NCBI GenBank assembly: GCA_009993635.1
Contig: JAACTC010000006.1
Coordinates: 248,001 to 312,000, forward strand
Length of the DNA stretch: 64,000 nucleotides
Source: Erythrobacter sp.
GTDB lineage: Bacteria; Pseudomonadota; Alphaproteobacteria; Sphingomonadales; Sphingomonadaceae
Direction: 5' to 3'
Positions within the stretch are counted from its first letter, which is position 1; each line of letters opens with the position of its first letter. The notes beneath the pieces are model-generated. The model was not told the DNA's origin, ran no database searches, and was given only the letters and a program-made list of their open reading frames with translations. Shown here piece after piece: positions 34,392 to 42,812 of this stretch. The position numbers and the translations under genes are program-made.

Positions 34392-35033
34392 CTATTTCGA
34401 TTCTAAATCCGCCAAGAGTTGCAGAACGTTCTTGATTTTTGTCGCCGGTTCCACGGGCAATGGTTTCGCCGCCTCGGATTCGATTTCCCGCATCGTCAAT
34501 GCGGCGTCGGGCGGACCATACTTGGCAGTGTAGTCCGCAATTGACGCTTGCGCGAGATGATGAAGGCTTTGCCAAGAGTCGGTTAATCGCCCGCTCGCCA
34601 CCAGCTCGGCTAAGACATTGAGATAATCGCCATATGGGTACCGGTCCTTGCTCAGCATCTCGGCGTGAACGAAAGTGTAGTAGCGCCGCCGATCTTTGAG
34701 CTTCCGCATGATGCGACGGTGCAGGGATTCAAATTCTTGCTGCGCGCCTGGCTCATAAAATGTCTTGGCGATCGAATGGTTCGAGCGCTCAGCGAACGGA
34801 TCTCCACCATCCAGCCACCGCAATGCATCCTGCCTCAGAATTTCATCAATTTTGCGCCAATCCCCGTCCTTCGATGGGGCGCCCCGCTTAGGTTTGGTCT
34901 GCTCCCTCACAGCGCGCTGGAGGGCCTCCACGCCATACCTCCGTGCGAGACGCCTAACATCGTCCTCGATCGTTGGGCCCGCCAATTCGAGGTGGGGGAA
35001 GCCGCCTTTCGAATTTTGTGAACTCTGAGCCAC
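34392..35033 (-). CDS. Hypothetical protein of the element
   Basis: A 213-aa soluble protein with no recognised domain. It is charged and mostly helical, with a DDVRRLARRYGVEALQRAV helix near the N-terminus, a basic KPKRGAPSKDGDWRK patch and a LHRRIMRKLKDRRRYY stretch that could bind nucleic acid. I place the start at the GTG at 35033 because GAGGGT lies seven bases upstream; earlier in-frame starts would overlap the XRE gene by over 40 bases. It is directly downstream of that regulator and probably co-transcribed. Confidence 0.55.
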   Translation of the reverse strand: MAQSSQNSKGGFPHLELAGPTIEDDVRRLARRYGVEALQRAVREQTKPKRGAPSKDGDWRKIDEILRQDALRWLDGGDPFAERSNHSIAKTFYEPGAQQEFESLHRRIMRKLKDRRRYYTFVHAEMLSKDRYPYGDYLNVLAELVASGRLTDSWQSLHHLAQASIADYTAKYGPPDAALTMREIESEAAKPLPVEPATKIKNVLQLLADLESK

Positions 35034-35068
35034 ATCCTCACCCTCTAAAGTGGCATGCACTTGGGTGT

Positions 35069-35398
35069 TTATCTTCGCGAAAGGGCGACTTCCAGCAAGT
35101 CCTGAAGCCATTGAAGGTCGTCATCGCTCAGTCCCGCGATCTTGCTAGTGATCTCGGTAAAGGCGGGCCTTTGCAGCTGCCCGCTTGGCAAATCAGGTGT
35201 GAAGAGCTCAGCCGGATCAACGCCAAGCGCCTCTGCCAGCCGAGTAATAACTCCAAACCGAGCGCCGCTGTTTCCGCCTTCAATCTTCGAAACCATGTCG
35301 GTGCTGATATTGGCGCGCTCGGCCAAGGCCTCTTGAGTCAGGCTCAAACGCACGCGATGCGCCTTGACCAACATTCCAAATCTCGCGCGCAAATCCAC
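35069..35398 (-). CDS. XRE-family transcriptional regulator
   Basis: A 109-aa regulator. Residues about 10-65 form a Cro/C1-type helix-turn-helix (RLSLTQEALAERANISTDMVSKIEGG), followed by the LAEALGVDPAELFTPD segment usual in this family and a short C-terminal helix. The GTG at 35398 is favoured by GGGAGG seven bases upstream; a TTG five codons earlier is possible. It reads divergently from a membrane protein gene and may control itself and the element's genes. Confidence 0.82.
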   Translation of the reverse strand: MDLRARFGMLVKAHRVRLSLTQEALAERANISTDMVSKIEGGNSGARFGVITRLAEALGVDPAELFTPDLPSGQLQRPAFTEITSKIAGLSDDDLQWLQDLLEVALSRR

Positions 35399-35514
35399 GA
35401 TGACGCCTCCCAAGCGACGCGTAGCCGGGAGTGAAAAGCGCCATGAGGGACGTGGATTCGATTTTCACCTACATCAGTAATTAACGGGCAACTTTTTCTA
35501 ATTAGCTTAGGGGT

Positions 35515-36024
35515 GTGGCGGATCACGGCTCATATTTACGTATTGGCGGTTGGCTAGGGATCATCCCCGCGCTCATAACGTTTGTGGGCGGCTGGTGGTA
35601 TTGCGCCACAACCTACGGCTTTCTTTTGGGCTTCGGCCTCGGCTGGCTTCCCTCGCTCATCCTAGCCGTCCTCGTAGAACTGGCCTTCACACTTTTATGG
35701 GGTCCGGCTCTGGCAGCCGTTGCGCTCTTCGTTATAATCCCGACCCTCAAACAGGAGCGGCAATCAGAGGAATCCGCATATTCTAACGAAGTTGGCGCGG
35801 ATCCACTCGCAATCGTCGCTGCGCAGACTGATCAGCCTTGGTTGGATAACCCCGTGGCGGACTTTCCACCCGACTATTCAGCGTTGTCCGACGAAGCGTT
35901 GCTGCGAGAATATGCAAGGCAGTGCGGAGTTGCCACCTACCAGCAAATGTCGAAGAGGGAGTTGGAGGCCGGCTTAGCCGATTGCAGCTCAGGCGATTCG
36001 GAAGGCCCCTGGAACGATTATTGA
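35515..36024 (+). CDS. Hypothetical membrane protein of the element
   Basis: A 169-aa protein with two strongly hydrophobic segments (about 9-33 and 41-77, the second perhaps two helices). A charged cytoplasmic-type tail follows, containing YSALSDEALLREYARQCGV, which looks like a small helical domain. GTG start. The family is not recognised. It is the only plus-strand gene between the cargo and the integrase and is divergent from the XRE regulator. An immunity, toxin or envelope role cannot be separated by sequence alone. Confidence 0.55.
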   Translation: MADHGSYLRIGGWLGIIPALITFVGGWWYCATTYGFLLGFGLGWLPSLILAVLVELAFTLLWGPALAAVALFVIIPTLKQERQSEESAYSNEVGADPLAIVAAQTDQPWLDNPVADFPPDYSALSDEALLREYARQCGVATYQQMSKRELEAGLADCSSGDSEGPWNDY

Positions 36025-36060
36025 GTGCCTTGGCGCCACCACCAACTTAGTGGAGCCGTC

Positions 36061-37230
36061 TCACAGCGTTAGCCTTGCCAATGCCTGCTCCGCATCATCA
36101 CGGACCAGATGCCCATAATGCCGCTCGATCATCACAACACTGGTGCCTGATAGCTGCGCAACCGTGAGCGCGGGCAAACTGTCGCGAATAAGGTCCGTAA
36201 TCACGCTATGCCTTAACGTGTAAGCTGACACCCCGCTCGCGAGCTTGGCGGCACTCACTGCATCTTTGATCGGATGTTTCCATGCATCCTTATTCCAAGC
36301 CCTCCCATCTCGGCGCGAAAACAAAGGGGCGGCTGGTAGCTTGTCCTTTGCCTGACTGCCCAAGAATTCCGCGGCGGTTTCCGGCACGGTAATCTGGCGC
36401 GGCCTGCCATGCTTGTCTTTTCCGATGGTGAGGGTGCGGGTCCGCTTGTCAAAATCCGCTACGAGAAGATTTGCCACTGCGCCTGGTCGAAGCGGCAATA
36501 GGCACAGAGCGCGGACGAATGGCGCCGCTTCGGCGTCTGTGGCCTCCACAAGGCGCTTGCGCTCCGCATGGTCAAGATAGAGGTCGCGACGCTTGTGAGC
36601 GCCCTTATAGGGCTTCAACGCCTCCTGCCACGCCGCATCGGTGTTTGGCGAGCCGGGAACGAGTACTTGCGCCAACGCCGCCCGCAGAGGAACCATGTCG
36701 CGGTTGATCGTCGATTTTGACCGCTCCTTGGTGCGCATCTCTCCGCCCTTATTGCGGCTGAGCAGCGCAGGAGATTCCTCCAAGCGCTTGCGCCATTCCC
36801 GCAGATGGTGACGCCGAAGCTTATCGAGCTTCACCTTGGCTATCGGGTCGGAATACACGTGGCGCCGAAACACTCCCTCGGCGATCGATCCGGGCTTGTG
36901 CTCAAGATAAGCTTCGCAAGCATCGGCGACCGTATCCAGCTTCACCGGCAATACGCCGCCACTCTCTACGGTGTCGGCCCAATTCTCCGCATCGCTTTTT
37001 GCCTGCCTAAAAACATCGTGACCAGCCAAAGCGCCGTAATCGCCGAGCGCCTTGCGGGGATACTTGCCCGTGTCTGCATCATAGGCGCGAGCGAACCACG
37101 TCCCCTTCCCGCCCCGTTTGGACGGTCGATAGCCGAGATAACAGCCGAAGCGTAGCCGCTGCCAATGGGGTTCGTCGCCTTTACGAGTCTTCAGCTTGTC
37201 CCGCTCTGTGATCTTGCTCAAGTCCGTCAT
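36061..37230 (-). CDS. Tyrosine recombinase / integrase of the element
   Basis: Site-specific recombinase of 389 aa. An N-terminal DUF4102-free arm-binding region is followed by a SAM-like core-binding domain and the catalytic domain with Arg in LPLRPGAVANL, the YTLRHSVITDL box and the nucleophile Tyr in ERHYGHLV. The ATG at 37230 (MTDLSK) has GGAAGG nine bases upstream; the frame stays open across the attachment repeat but that part is not real gene. It lies about 125 bp from attR, and TCCATGAAAT repeats sit directly upstream of its start. Confidence 0.93.
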   Translation of the reverse strand: MTDLSKITERDKLKTRKGDEPHWQRLRFGCYLGYRPSKRGGKGTWFARAYDADTGKYPRKALGDYGALAGHDVFRQAKSDAENWADTVESGGVLPVKLDTVADACEAYLEHKPGSIAEGVFRRHVYSDPIAKVKLDKLRRHHLREWRKRLEESPALLSRNKGGEMRTKERSKSTINRDMVPLRAALAQVLVPGSPNTDAAWQEALKPYKGAHKRRDLYLDHAERKRLVEATDAEAAPFVRALCLLPLRPGAVANLLVADFDKRTRTLTIGKDKHGRPRQITVPETAAEFLGSQAKDKLPAAPLFSRRDGRAWNKDAWKHPIKDAVSAAKLASGVSAYTLRHSVITDLIRDSLPALTVAQLSGTSVVMIERHYGHLVRDDAEQALARLTL

Positions 37231-37239
37231 TGCCGCCCT

Positions 37240-37269
37240 TCCATGAAATCCATGAAACATCCATGAAAT
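37240..37269. repeat. Three tandem TCCATGAAA(T/C) repeats next to attR
   Basis: Copies start at 37240, 37249 and 37260, nine and eleven bases apart, immediately upstream of the integrase start codon. The same decamer occurs at 27847 inside attL. Spacing close to one helical turn and location suggest integrase or excisionase arm-type binding sites. Confidence 0.6.
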
Positions 37270-37353
37270 ACGACAGTGGACGCAAAAGGACAAGAACGGC
37301 TTAATTCCGCTATTTAATTCGTCCATCAATGGTCGCAATAGTCCGGTTTCCCG

Positions 37354-37417
37354 CCCTTCACACGGGTGGGGTCGCAAGTTCAATCCTTGCCGCGCCCACC
37401 ATTTTTTCAATGACTTA
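37354..37417 (+). repeat. attR direct repeat (tRNA-Val 3' fragment)
   Basis: Sixty-four bases identical to 27765-27828 except for one C/T difference at 37403. It contains the 3' part of tRNA-Val from the anticodon stem through CCA but no 5' half, so it is not a functional tRNA gene. Confidence 0.93.
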
Positions 37418-37543
37418 CGCCGACCGCAGGGCCTGTCGCTTAAACGGCGTGGCATCCGCCGGTGACGGGTACCGGCCGAAGGGCCGCGGTTCACTTCTAT
37501 TTTTCTGGCAACTTGGCGCGGAATTTCGCTGCTTCGTGCGCGC

Positions 37544-39502
37544 CTATCGCGCGAGGGCCTGTTCCAGCGGTTCCAGCCATTCCTCGTACGGCTTCCACGC
37601 GCCCTGCCCTGCCCGCGTGATCGGCTGGCGCACCTGTTCGCTGCTGGCCGTTCGCACCGCGCGGCGGGTCTTGTGGAAGGCAAGGCACTCTTCTTCGAAG
37701 GGCAGGCCGATATGGTCGAGCATGCGGCGCGTCTGGCCTTCCAGATCGTCCAGCACATCCTCGTGCCGAACCCGCAGAACGCGCCCCGGCAGCACCGCGT
37801 CCCAGTGCTCCATCAGCGTGACGTAATCGGCGTAGTAGCGCCCGATTTCTTCCAGGCCGTAGGTGAACTCCTGCCCTTCGGCGAACAGCTGCTTGAAGCC
37901 GGAGAAGCAGCAGTCCAGCGGATCGCGGCGCGCGTCGATGATGGTCGCATTGGGCAGGATCAGATGGATCAGCCCGATGTGCCGGAAATTGTTCGGCATC
38001 TTGTCGATGAAGAACGGCGCGCCCTGCCGGTGGATGCGCGTGTCCTCGATAAACTGCTCTCCAAACCCGGCCAGCTGCTCGGCCGACAGGTCGTGCAGGA
38101 TTTCGGGATAGCGCGATGCGCTCGCCCTGCGGCCGCGCAGGCGATGCGCCAGCGAGAGGATATTGGGCAGTTCCAGCGTGCCGTCGATCTGGCTGTGGCT
38201 GGCGAGAATCTGTTCGAGCAGGGTCGAGCCTGCACGCGGCAGGCCGAGGATGAAGATCGGATCGCGCGCAGGGTGCCCCTCCCCCTCGTGCTTCCTGAAA
38301 AGGTCTGCGGTGCAGACCTCGCGCTGGCGGGCCAGCTCGGCGCTCATGGCATCGGCGTCGTAGCGCGTCTGCGTGCGCTTCAGATCGTTGCCCTCGCGGT
38401 AGCGCGCGAAGCTTTCGGCGTACTCGCCGCGATCCTCGTGCGCCTTGCCCAGCGCGAAGGCGATATGCACGCGGTCCATGAAGGCAAGGTCCGGGCGCGC
38501 CGCCTGCTCGCGCATCGCGGTCATCTCGGCGTCGGTGAAGCTGTAGGTCTTGAGGTTGGCGAGCGCATAGTAGGCATCGCCCTGATCGGGCCTGGCGGCA
38601 AAGGCGGCGCGGTAGCTTTCGACCGCATCGGCCTGCTGGCCCATCGTCTTGAGCGCATGGCCGCGGCTGGTCAGCGTTGCCGGATCGCGCGGCAGTTTTT
38701 CCAGCACCTTGTCGAACAGTTCGAAGGCGCGGTCGTAATCGCCGGTCTGCATGCTCTCGATCGCGAGGTGCGACTGGAACACGGGGTTTTCGGGATCGCG
38801 GGCGAGCAGTGCTTCGGCTTCCTCGCGCGAAGCCTCGAACTTCTGGCGGCGGTGCAGCGCGTCGATATAGTCAAGCCGCAGCTGGATATCGTCGGGCGCG
38901 AAGGCGATCGCGCTTTCCAGCAGGAATTCGGCATCGTCCAGCACGCCCAGCCGCATCCCGATCTGCGCCAGCAGGCGCATCCCCTCGGTATCCCTGGGGT
39001 GAGCGCGCAGGTAGTGGCGGCAGATCTCTTCGGCGCGCAGCAACCGCCCTTCGTGCAGGTGGTTCGTCACCGCCAGCAGTTCGCGGGGCAGTGCGCCAAT
39101 GCGCTGCGCCTGCGCGCGCGCGGCGCGCGCCTCGGCATCGCGGCCCGCTGCGGCCTGCAACCGCGCCAGTTCGCGCCAGCTGGCCTCCAGCGCGGGGTTG
39201 AACCGCACCGCCTGCGTAAAGGCGAGCACCGCATCTTCGGGGCGATTGCGCGCCTGCGCTAGGTGCCCGGCTTCCTGCCACGCGCGGCCATATTCGGGAG
39301 AGACTGCCCGCAGATGCTGAAGGTAGCTTTCCGCGTCGGTAAACCGCTTGAGATAGCGCGCAGCGACCGCCGCGATGTACAGCGCCTGCTCGTCCGCAGC
39401 CTCGCCTTCCAGAAAGGGCTCGACCAGCGCCAGCCCACCGGCGAAATCGCCCGCCTGCAGCGCCTTCTGTGCCGCAAGAATGATACCGTCCCGATCGCTC
39501 AT
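37544..39502 (-). CDS. TPR-repeat sulfotransferase
   Basis: A 652-aa protein with TPR-type helical repeats over about residues 1-375 and a sulfotransferase domain in the last 270. The PAPS 5'-phosphosulfate loop is visible as LGLPRAGSTLLEQILASHSQ, with a 3'-phosphate region near DARRDPLDCCFSGFKQLF and the RVRHEDVLDD strand. It should transfer sulfate to an unknown acceptor, perhaps a peptide or glycan bound through the TPR part. In sphingomonads such genes often sit beside TonB receptor genes, as here (84 bp after the receptor, same strand), but the shared substrate is unknown. Confidence 0.88.
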   Translation of the reverse strand: MSDRDGIILAAQKALQAGDFAGGLALVEPFLEGEAADEQALYIAAVAARYLKRFTDAESYLQHLRAVSPEYGRAWQEAGHLAQARNRPEDAVLAFTQAVRFNPALEASWRELARLQAAAGRDAEARAARAQAQRIGALPRELLAVTNHLHEGRLLRAEEICRHYLRAHPRDTEGMRLLAQIGMRLGVLDDAEFLLESAIAFAPDDIQLRLDYIDALHRRQKFEASREEAEALLARDPENPVFQSHLAIESMQTGDYDRAFELFDKVLEKLPRDPATLTSRGHALKTMGQQADAVESYRAAFAARPDQGDAYYALANLKTYSFTDAEMTAMREQAARPDLAFMDRVHIAFALGKAHEDRGEYAESFARYREGNDLKRTQTRYDADAMSAELARQREVCTADLFRKHEGEGHPARDPIFILGLPRAGSTLLEQILASHSQIDGTLELPNILSLAHRLRGRRASASRYPEILHDLSAEQLAGFGEQFIEDTRIHRQGAPFFIDKMPNNFRHIGLIHLILPNATIIDARRDPLDCCFSGFKQLFAEGQEFTYGLEEIGRYYADYVTLMEHWDAVLPGRVLRVRHEDVLDDLEGQTRRMLDHIGLPFEEECLAFHKTRRAVRTASSEQVRQPITRAGQGAWKPYEEWLEPLEQALAR

Positions 39503-39586
39503 CGCATCGTCCCTAGATAGCGGAACGGCGGAAATGAACCCCACAAGGGCCCATTCCCGCCGTCCGGTCCGATCGGATGATCCGGA

Positions 39587-42292
39587 TCAGTAGGTGTAGG
39601 TCGCGCGCACGCCCACCGTCAGCGGACGGTTCACCGTGATCCGCGCCCGGTCGAAGTTGAAGCTGCCGGCAATCTGCGCGCGCTCGTCGAACAGGTTTTC
39701 ACCGTACAGTTCCAGCCGGTACTTGTCCGTCGAGATACCCATCGCAAGGTCGACCAGCGTGTAGCTATCCAGCTCCAAGCGGTTGATCTGGATGATGTCC
39801 GTGAACTTCGATGCCGAATGGCTGATCTGCGGCTGGATGAAGGCGCCCAGCGTGTCGGACAGATCCCATTCGTAGCGCACGCGGACATTGCCCTGGAAGG
39901 ACGGCGCGTAGGCCAGTTCGGACCCCACCACGATATCGTCGGTCGGGGTCAGCTTTTCCGTGATCTCGGTATCGAGGAATGACACCGCGCCCGCGACCGT
40001 CAGGCCCGGTACGGTGTACGGCGCAAAGGTGAACTCCGCTTCGAGCCCCTTGATCTCCGCATTCGCCGCATTGTCCGAGAAGAACAGGTTGGTGATGCTG
40101 GGATCGAAGATCGTGGTCTGCAGATCGCTGATGTCGACGAAGAACGCGCTGCCGTTCAGCCGCAGCTGGCGATCGAGGATTTCGGTCTTCCAGCCGATTT
40201 CGTAGTTCTTCACGTCATCGGTATCGAGCTCGAACGGGACCGTGAAGCCGCCGGGGCCGGCCGCGCCGCCGGGGCGGTTGAGCAGGCCGGGGCGGAAGCC
40301 TTCGGAATAGGTCGCGTAGAACAGCAGGTCGCGCGTCGGCGTCCAGGTCAGCGTGCCCTTGAAGATCACGCCTTCGGCCTTGGCCTTGTCCGGATTGCCG
40401 AACGTATTGTCCTCGCCGTAGATCAGCGAAAGGTTGGTGCCGCCGCAGCCTGGAATATTGGTCTGGTCGGCCGGGGCCACGCCCGCATTGGCGCCGAAGA
40501 TCGGGGAGTTGAGCTTGCAGAAGGCGGAGGTTGCCGCACCTTCCAGATCCACTTCCACATCGTAATAGCGGGCACCGCCGGTGATGGTCAGCGTGTCGGG
40601 CACGATCTCGAATGCCGCCTCGCCGAAGATGCCGATCTGGCGGTCGGTACGCTTCACGTCGTTGCGGAATGCCGCATTGGTGGGAAGCGGGCCGGGATCG
40701 CTGAAATAGCCCGGGAATGCGTTGCCGGTGGTGCCCGTCACTTCGGTGTTGGTGAAGGGATAGATCGGCGCAAAACCGCGCGTGACGCCATCCGAACCGC
40801 GCACCTGCTCACGACCGTAGAAATAGTCGTTGCGCTCTTTCAGGATGAGGTTGGAATAGAAGCCGCCCACGGTGGCGCGCACGCGGTTTTCGCTCGGCGT
40901 GCTGAGGCGCAGTTCCTGTGTGAACACGGTCGTATCGGTGTTCGATCCGACCGAGAAATCGGGCGCATAACAGGTCGGATCGGCAGGTGCCGAAGCGACG
41001 CTGCCGGGATAGGTGACCGCGGTGTCGCAGGAATAATACGGAATGTACTGACCGACGAACAGATAGTCGGAATAGCCGATGGTCTGCTGCGTCTCGCGGT
41101 CCGTATAGGCACCATTGTAGATCACATCGAGCATGCCGAGGCGGCCTTCGACCGACCAGCTGGTGTTCGAAAAATCGTCCTGCAGCCTGTCTTCCGAGAA
41201 ACGCTGGATTTCCAGGTCGTCGAGGTCGAGATCCGGGTCGGCGAAGAACACGCCTTCGGAATCGAGGCCCTGGCGCGTGTGCGCGACGGTAACCTTCCAG
41301 TCGGGCGTCAGTTCATACAGCGCGCTGACGCGGAAGCCGGAATACTGCGTGTCGTTGAAATTGTCTTCCACCAGCGTCGAATTGTCGGCGTCGATGAAGG
41401 TGACGTTGTTGTCGATATAGGCCAGCGAGGCGGCATCGGACTGGAAGCCGGCGCGACTGCTGGAGACCGGCACACCATTGTCGCGCACCGTGCCTTCCGG
41501 CCGGAAGCGGGCGCTGTCGCGCAGCGAGCGCGTGCCCTGCACGTTGTCGATATAGCCGCCCTGATCGTCGAGATAGACGACGCCGCGCACCGCGAGATTG
41601 TTCGTCACCGGCACGTTGAGCATGGCCTCGGCCTTGTAGCTCTGCTCGCCATCCTTGGTGAACGAGGTGCCGGCCGTGAAGCTGGCATCGAACCCGGCGA
41701 GGCTGGGCTTGTTCGTGATGAGGCGGACGACGCCTGCCTGCGAGCTTGCGCCGAACAGCGTACCCTGCGGGCCCTTCAGCACTTCGATCCGTTCAAGATC
41801 GGCGGCGTAGACATCGAGGTTGCGGCCCGGCTGCGCCAGCGGCTGCTCATCGAGATAGAGCGACACGTTGGGGGCAAGGCCCGCGACGCCCGCGGTGGTC
41901 AGGTTGGGCGTGGTCGACGCGAGACCGCGAATGTAGATCGTGCTCTGGCCCGGGCCCTGCCCGCCGGCGGTCACCGAAGGCAGCTGCTCCAGATAATCGT
42001 CGAAAGTATTGATGTTGAGCTCTTCGAGCTCGTCGGCACCGATCGCGTTAACCGCGATGGGAACGTCCTGCAGATCTTCGCTGCGGCGCTGCGCGGTCAC
42101 CACGATCGTGTTCACCCCGCCACGCGGAGTCTGGCGGCCGGTCGCAGGCTCTCCCTGCTGCGTATTCTGGTTCTGCGCCGTCTGCGCGGCGGCTGCGCCC
42201 TCGGCAGCAGGCGCGACATCGCTTGCAAAGGCGCCGGTGGTGAGCGCGATGGAAAGCGCGCCCGACGAAATGCCGGTAAGAAGTCGGTTCAT
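39587..42292 (-). CDS. TonB-dependent outer-membrane receptor
   Basis: A 901-aa TonB-gated transporter. It has a signal peptide (about 1-23, GAFAS), a Gln/Ala-rich spacer, a plug domain with NTIVVTAQRRSEDLQDVPIAV and IYIRGLASTT, the KGPQGTLFGASSQAGVVRLITNKP motif and a long barrel ending in TYTY with a terminal aromatic residue. This class (iron-complex or glycan type by similarity of plug) cannot be narrowed to a ligand. The sulfotransferase gene follows on the same strand. The upstream region of about 520 bp is shared with puhA, which reads the other way. Confidence 0.93.
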   Translation of the reverse strand: MNRLLTGISSGALSIALTTGAFASDVAPAAEGAAAAQTAQNQNTQQGEPATGRQTPRGGVNTIVVTAQRRSEDLQDVPIAVNAIGADELEELNINTFDDYLEQLPSVTAGGQGPGQSTIYIRGLASTTPNLTTAGVAGLAPNVSLYLDEQPLAQPGRNLDVYAADLERIEVLKGPQGTLFGASSQAGVVRLITNKPSLAGFDASFTAGTSFTKDGEQSYKAEAMLNVPVTNNLAVRGVVYLDDQGGYIDNVQGTRSLRDSARFRPEGTVRDNGVPVSSSRAGFQSDAASLAYIDNNVTFIDADNSTLVEDNFNDTQYSGFRVSALYELTPDWKVTVAHTRQGLDSEGVFFADPDLDLDDLEIQRFSEDRLQDDFSNTSWSVEGRLGMLDVIYNGAYTDRETQQTIGYSDYLFVGQYIPYYSCDTAVTYPGSVASAPADPTCYAPDFSVGSNTDTTVFTQELRLSTPSENRVRATVGGFYSNLILKERNDYFYGREQVRGSDGVTRGFAPIYPFTNTEVTGTTGNAFPGYFSDPGPLPTNAAFRNDVKRTDRQIGIFGEAAFEIVPDTLTITGGARYYDVEVDLEGAATSAFCKLNSPIFGANAGVAPADQTNIPGCGGTNLSLIYGEDNTFGNPDKAKAEGVIFKGTLTWTPTRDLLFYATYSEGFRPGLLNRPGGAAGPGGFTVPFELDTDDVKNYEIGWKTEILDRQLRLNGSAFFVDISDLQTTIFDPSITNLFFSDNAANAEIKGLEAEFTFAPYTVPGLTVAGAVSFLDTEITEKLTPTDDIVVGSELAYAPSFQGNVRVRYEWDLSDTLGAFIQPQISHSASKFTDIIQINRLELDSYTLVDLAMGISTDKYRLELYGENLFDERAQIAGSFNFDRARITVNRPLTVGVRATYTY

Positions 42293-42812
42293 GTGTTAGC
42301 CCCGTTAAAAAAATTTAACCCCGCAAGGCGCTCAAGACGGCCCGCGTATCCGGGCGGCTGGCTTGTGCGCGAGCGAAAAAGGATTCGCAGCGGTAGAGGC
42401 GCTCGCTAACGCACCAGTCTGCGCTGAACCACCTCAGAGACGGGAATCCGGACTCACAAGACATTTGTGTTGCAGTGCGGCAACAGCAGCCTGCCGCAAA
42501 TGAGCATCGCACGTGCGCCGCGCAGCCAGCGGCCACGGGATAACTCAAATACAAGACCTCGCATGCATAATTGCGTCTCTTCTTGTTCTATTTACAACAG
42601 AGATCACACTAAAATTCGCAACCGGCCAATCGAATAGGATACTCAATTCGGAAAGTGTATTACGCCGTCCCGGTTGGCGTCGGCCAGTGAAGGCAGCGGA
42701 ACCGGGCTCGTGCTCACACACATGCGGACCGGCGAAAGCCGACAGTCCGAATGGACAGCTTTGGGCGTCATTTGCATTGGACAGTTCGAAGGTTTGCGCG
42801 TAGCTTCGCCGG
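42293..42812. other. Gene-free divergent region between TonB receptor and puhA
   Basis: About 520 bases with no supported gene; it must hold the promoters of the receptor (minus) and of puhA (plus). A TGT-N12-ACA site lies at 42468-42485. AT-rich stretches near 42300 and 42550-42650 are likely promoter cores. No ribosome-binding-site-plus-ORF combination was found for antenna peptides. Confidence 0.55.
42468..42485. promoter_or_regulatory. PpsR/CrtJ-type palindrome upstream of puhA
   Basis: TGTTGC-AGTGCG-GCAACA fits TGT-N12-ACA and is a perfect 6-bp inverted repeat. It lies 330 bases before puhA and 175 before the receptor gene. Only one copy is seen, whereas PpsR usually needs two, and the distance is long, so this is less certain than the pair at pufL. 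Confidence 0.4.

Larger units (their letters stand above)
27765..37417. mobile_element. Integrative element in tRNA-Val carrying a putative conflict-system operon
   Basis: About 9.6 kb between two 64-bp direct repeats that include the 3' half of tRNA-Val. It has a tyrosine recombinase at the right end, an AlpA/excisionase-like gene, an XRE regulator and several unknown genes. Cargo at the left is an operon of three genes plus a cytosine methyltransferase. The DNA is visibly AT-richer and uses different codons from the flanking genes. No conjugation, capsid or replication-initiator genes are recognised, so it is probably a small mobilisable or satellite-type island. Confidence 0.9.
37231..37543. 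other. Gene-free right end of the element and junction
   Basis: Holds three TCCATGAAA repeats, attR and about 125 bases of chromosome before the end of the sulfotransferase gene. A TGA-rich, AT-richer stretch before 37340 is likely the integrase promoter region. No gene is supported here; the tRNA-like sequence in attR lacks its 5' half. Confidence 0.6.

Noticed and set aside
37354-37402. tRNA-Val-like sequence at the right end of the element
   Set aside because: Only the anticodon-to-CCA half is present; the acceptor 5' strand and D arm are missing, so it is attR and not a gene.
37231-37758. N-terminal extension of the integrase frame through attR into the sulfotransferase gene
   Set aside because: The frame is open but crosses the attachment repeat and antisense of another gene. 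The family N-terminus and a good ribosome binding site lie at 37230.
42315-42554. Short minus-strand open frame in the puhA / receptor gap
   Set aside because: Cys/Arg-rich random-looking product, no ribosome binding site and overlap with the likely receptor promoter.
42582-42600. TTGT-N7-ACAA palindrome near 42590 as a second PpsR box for puhA
   Set aside because: Spacer length is wrong for TGT-N12-ACA and the half-sites are only four bases, so chance is likely in this AT-rich stretch.
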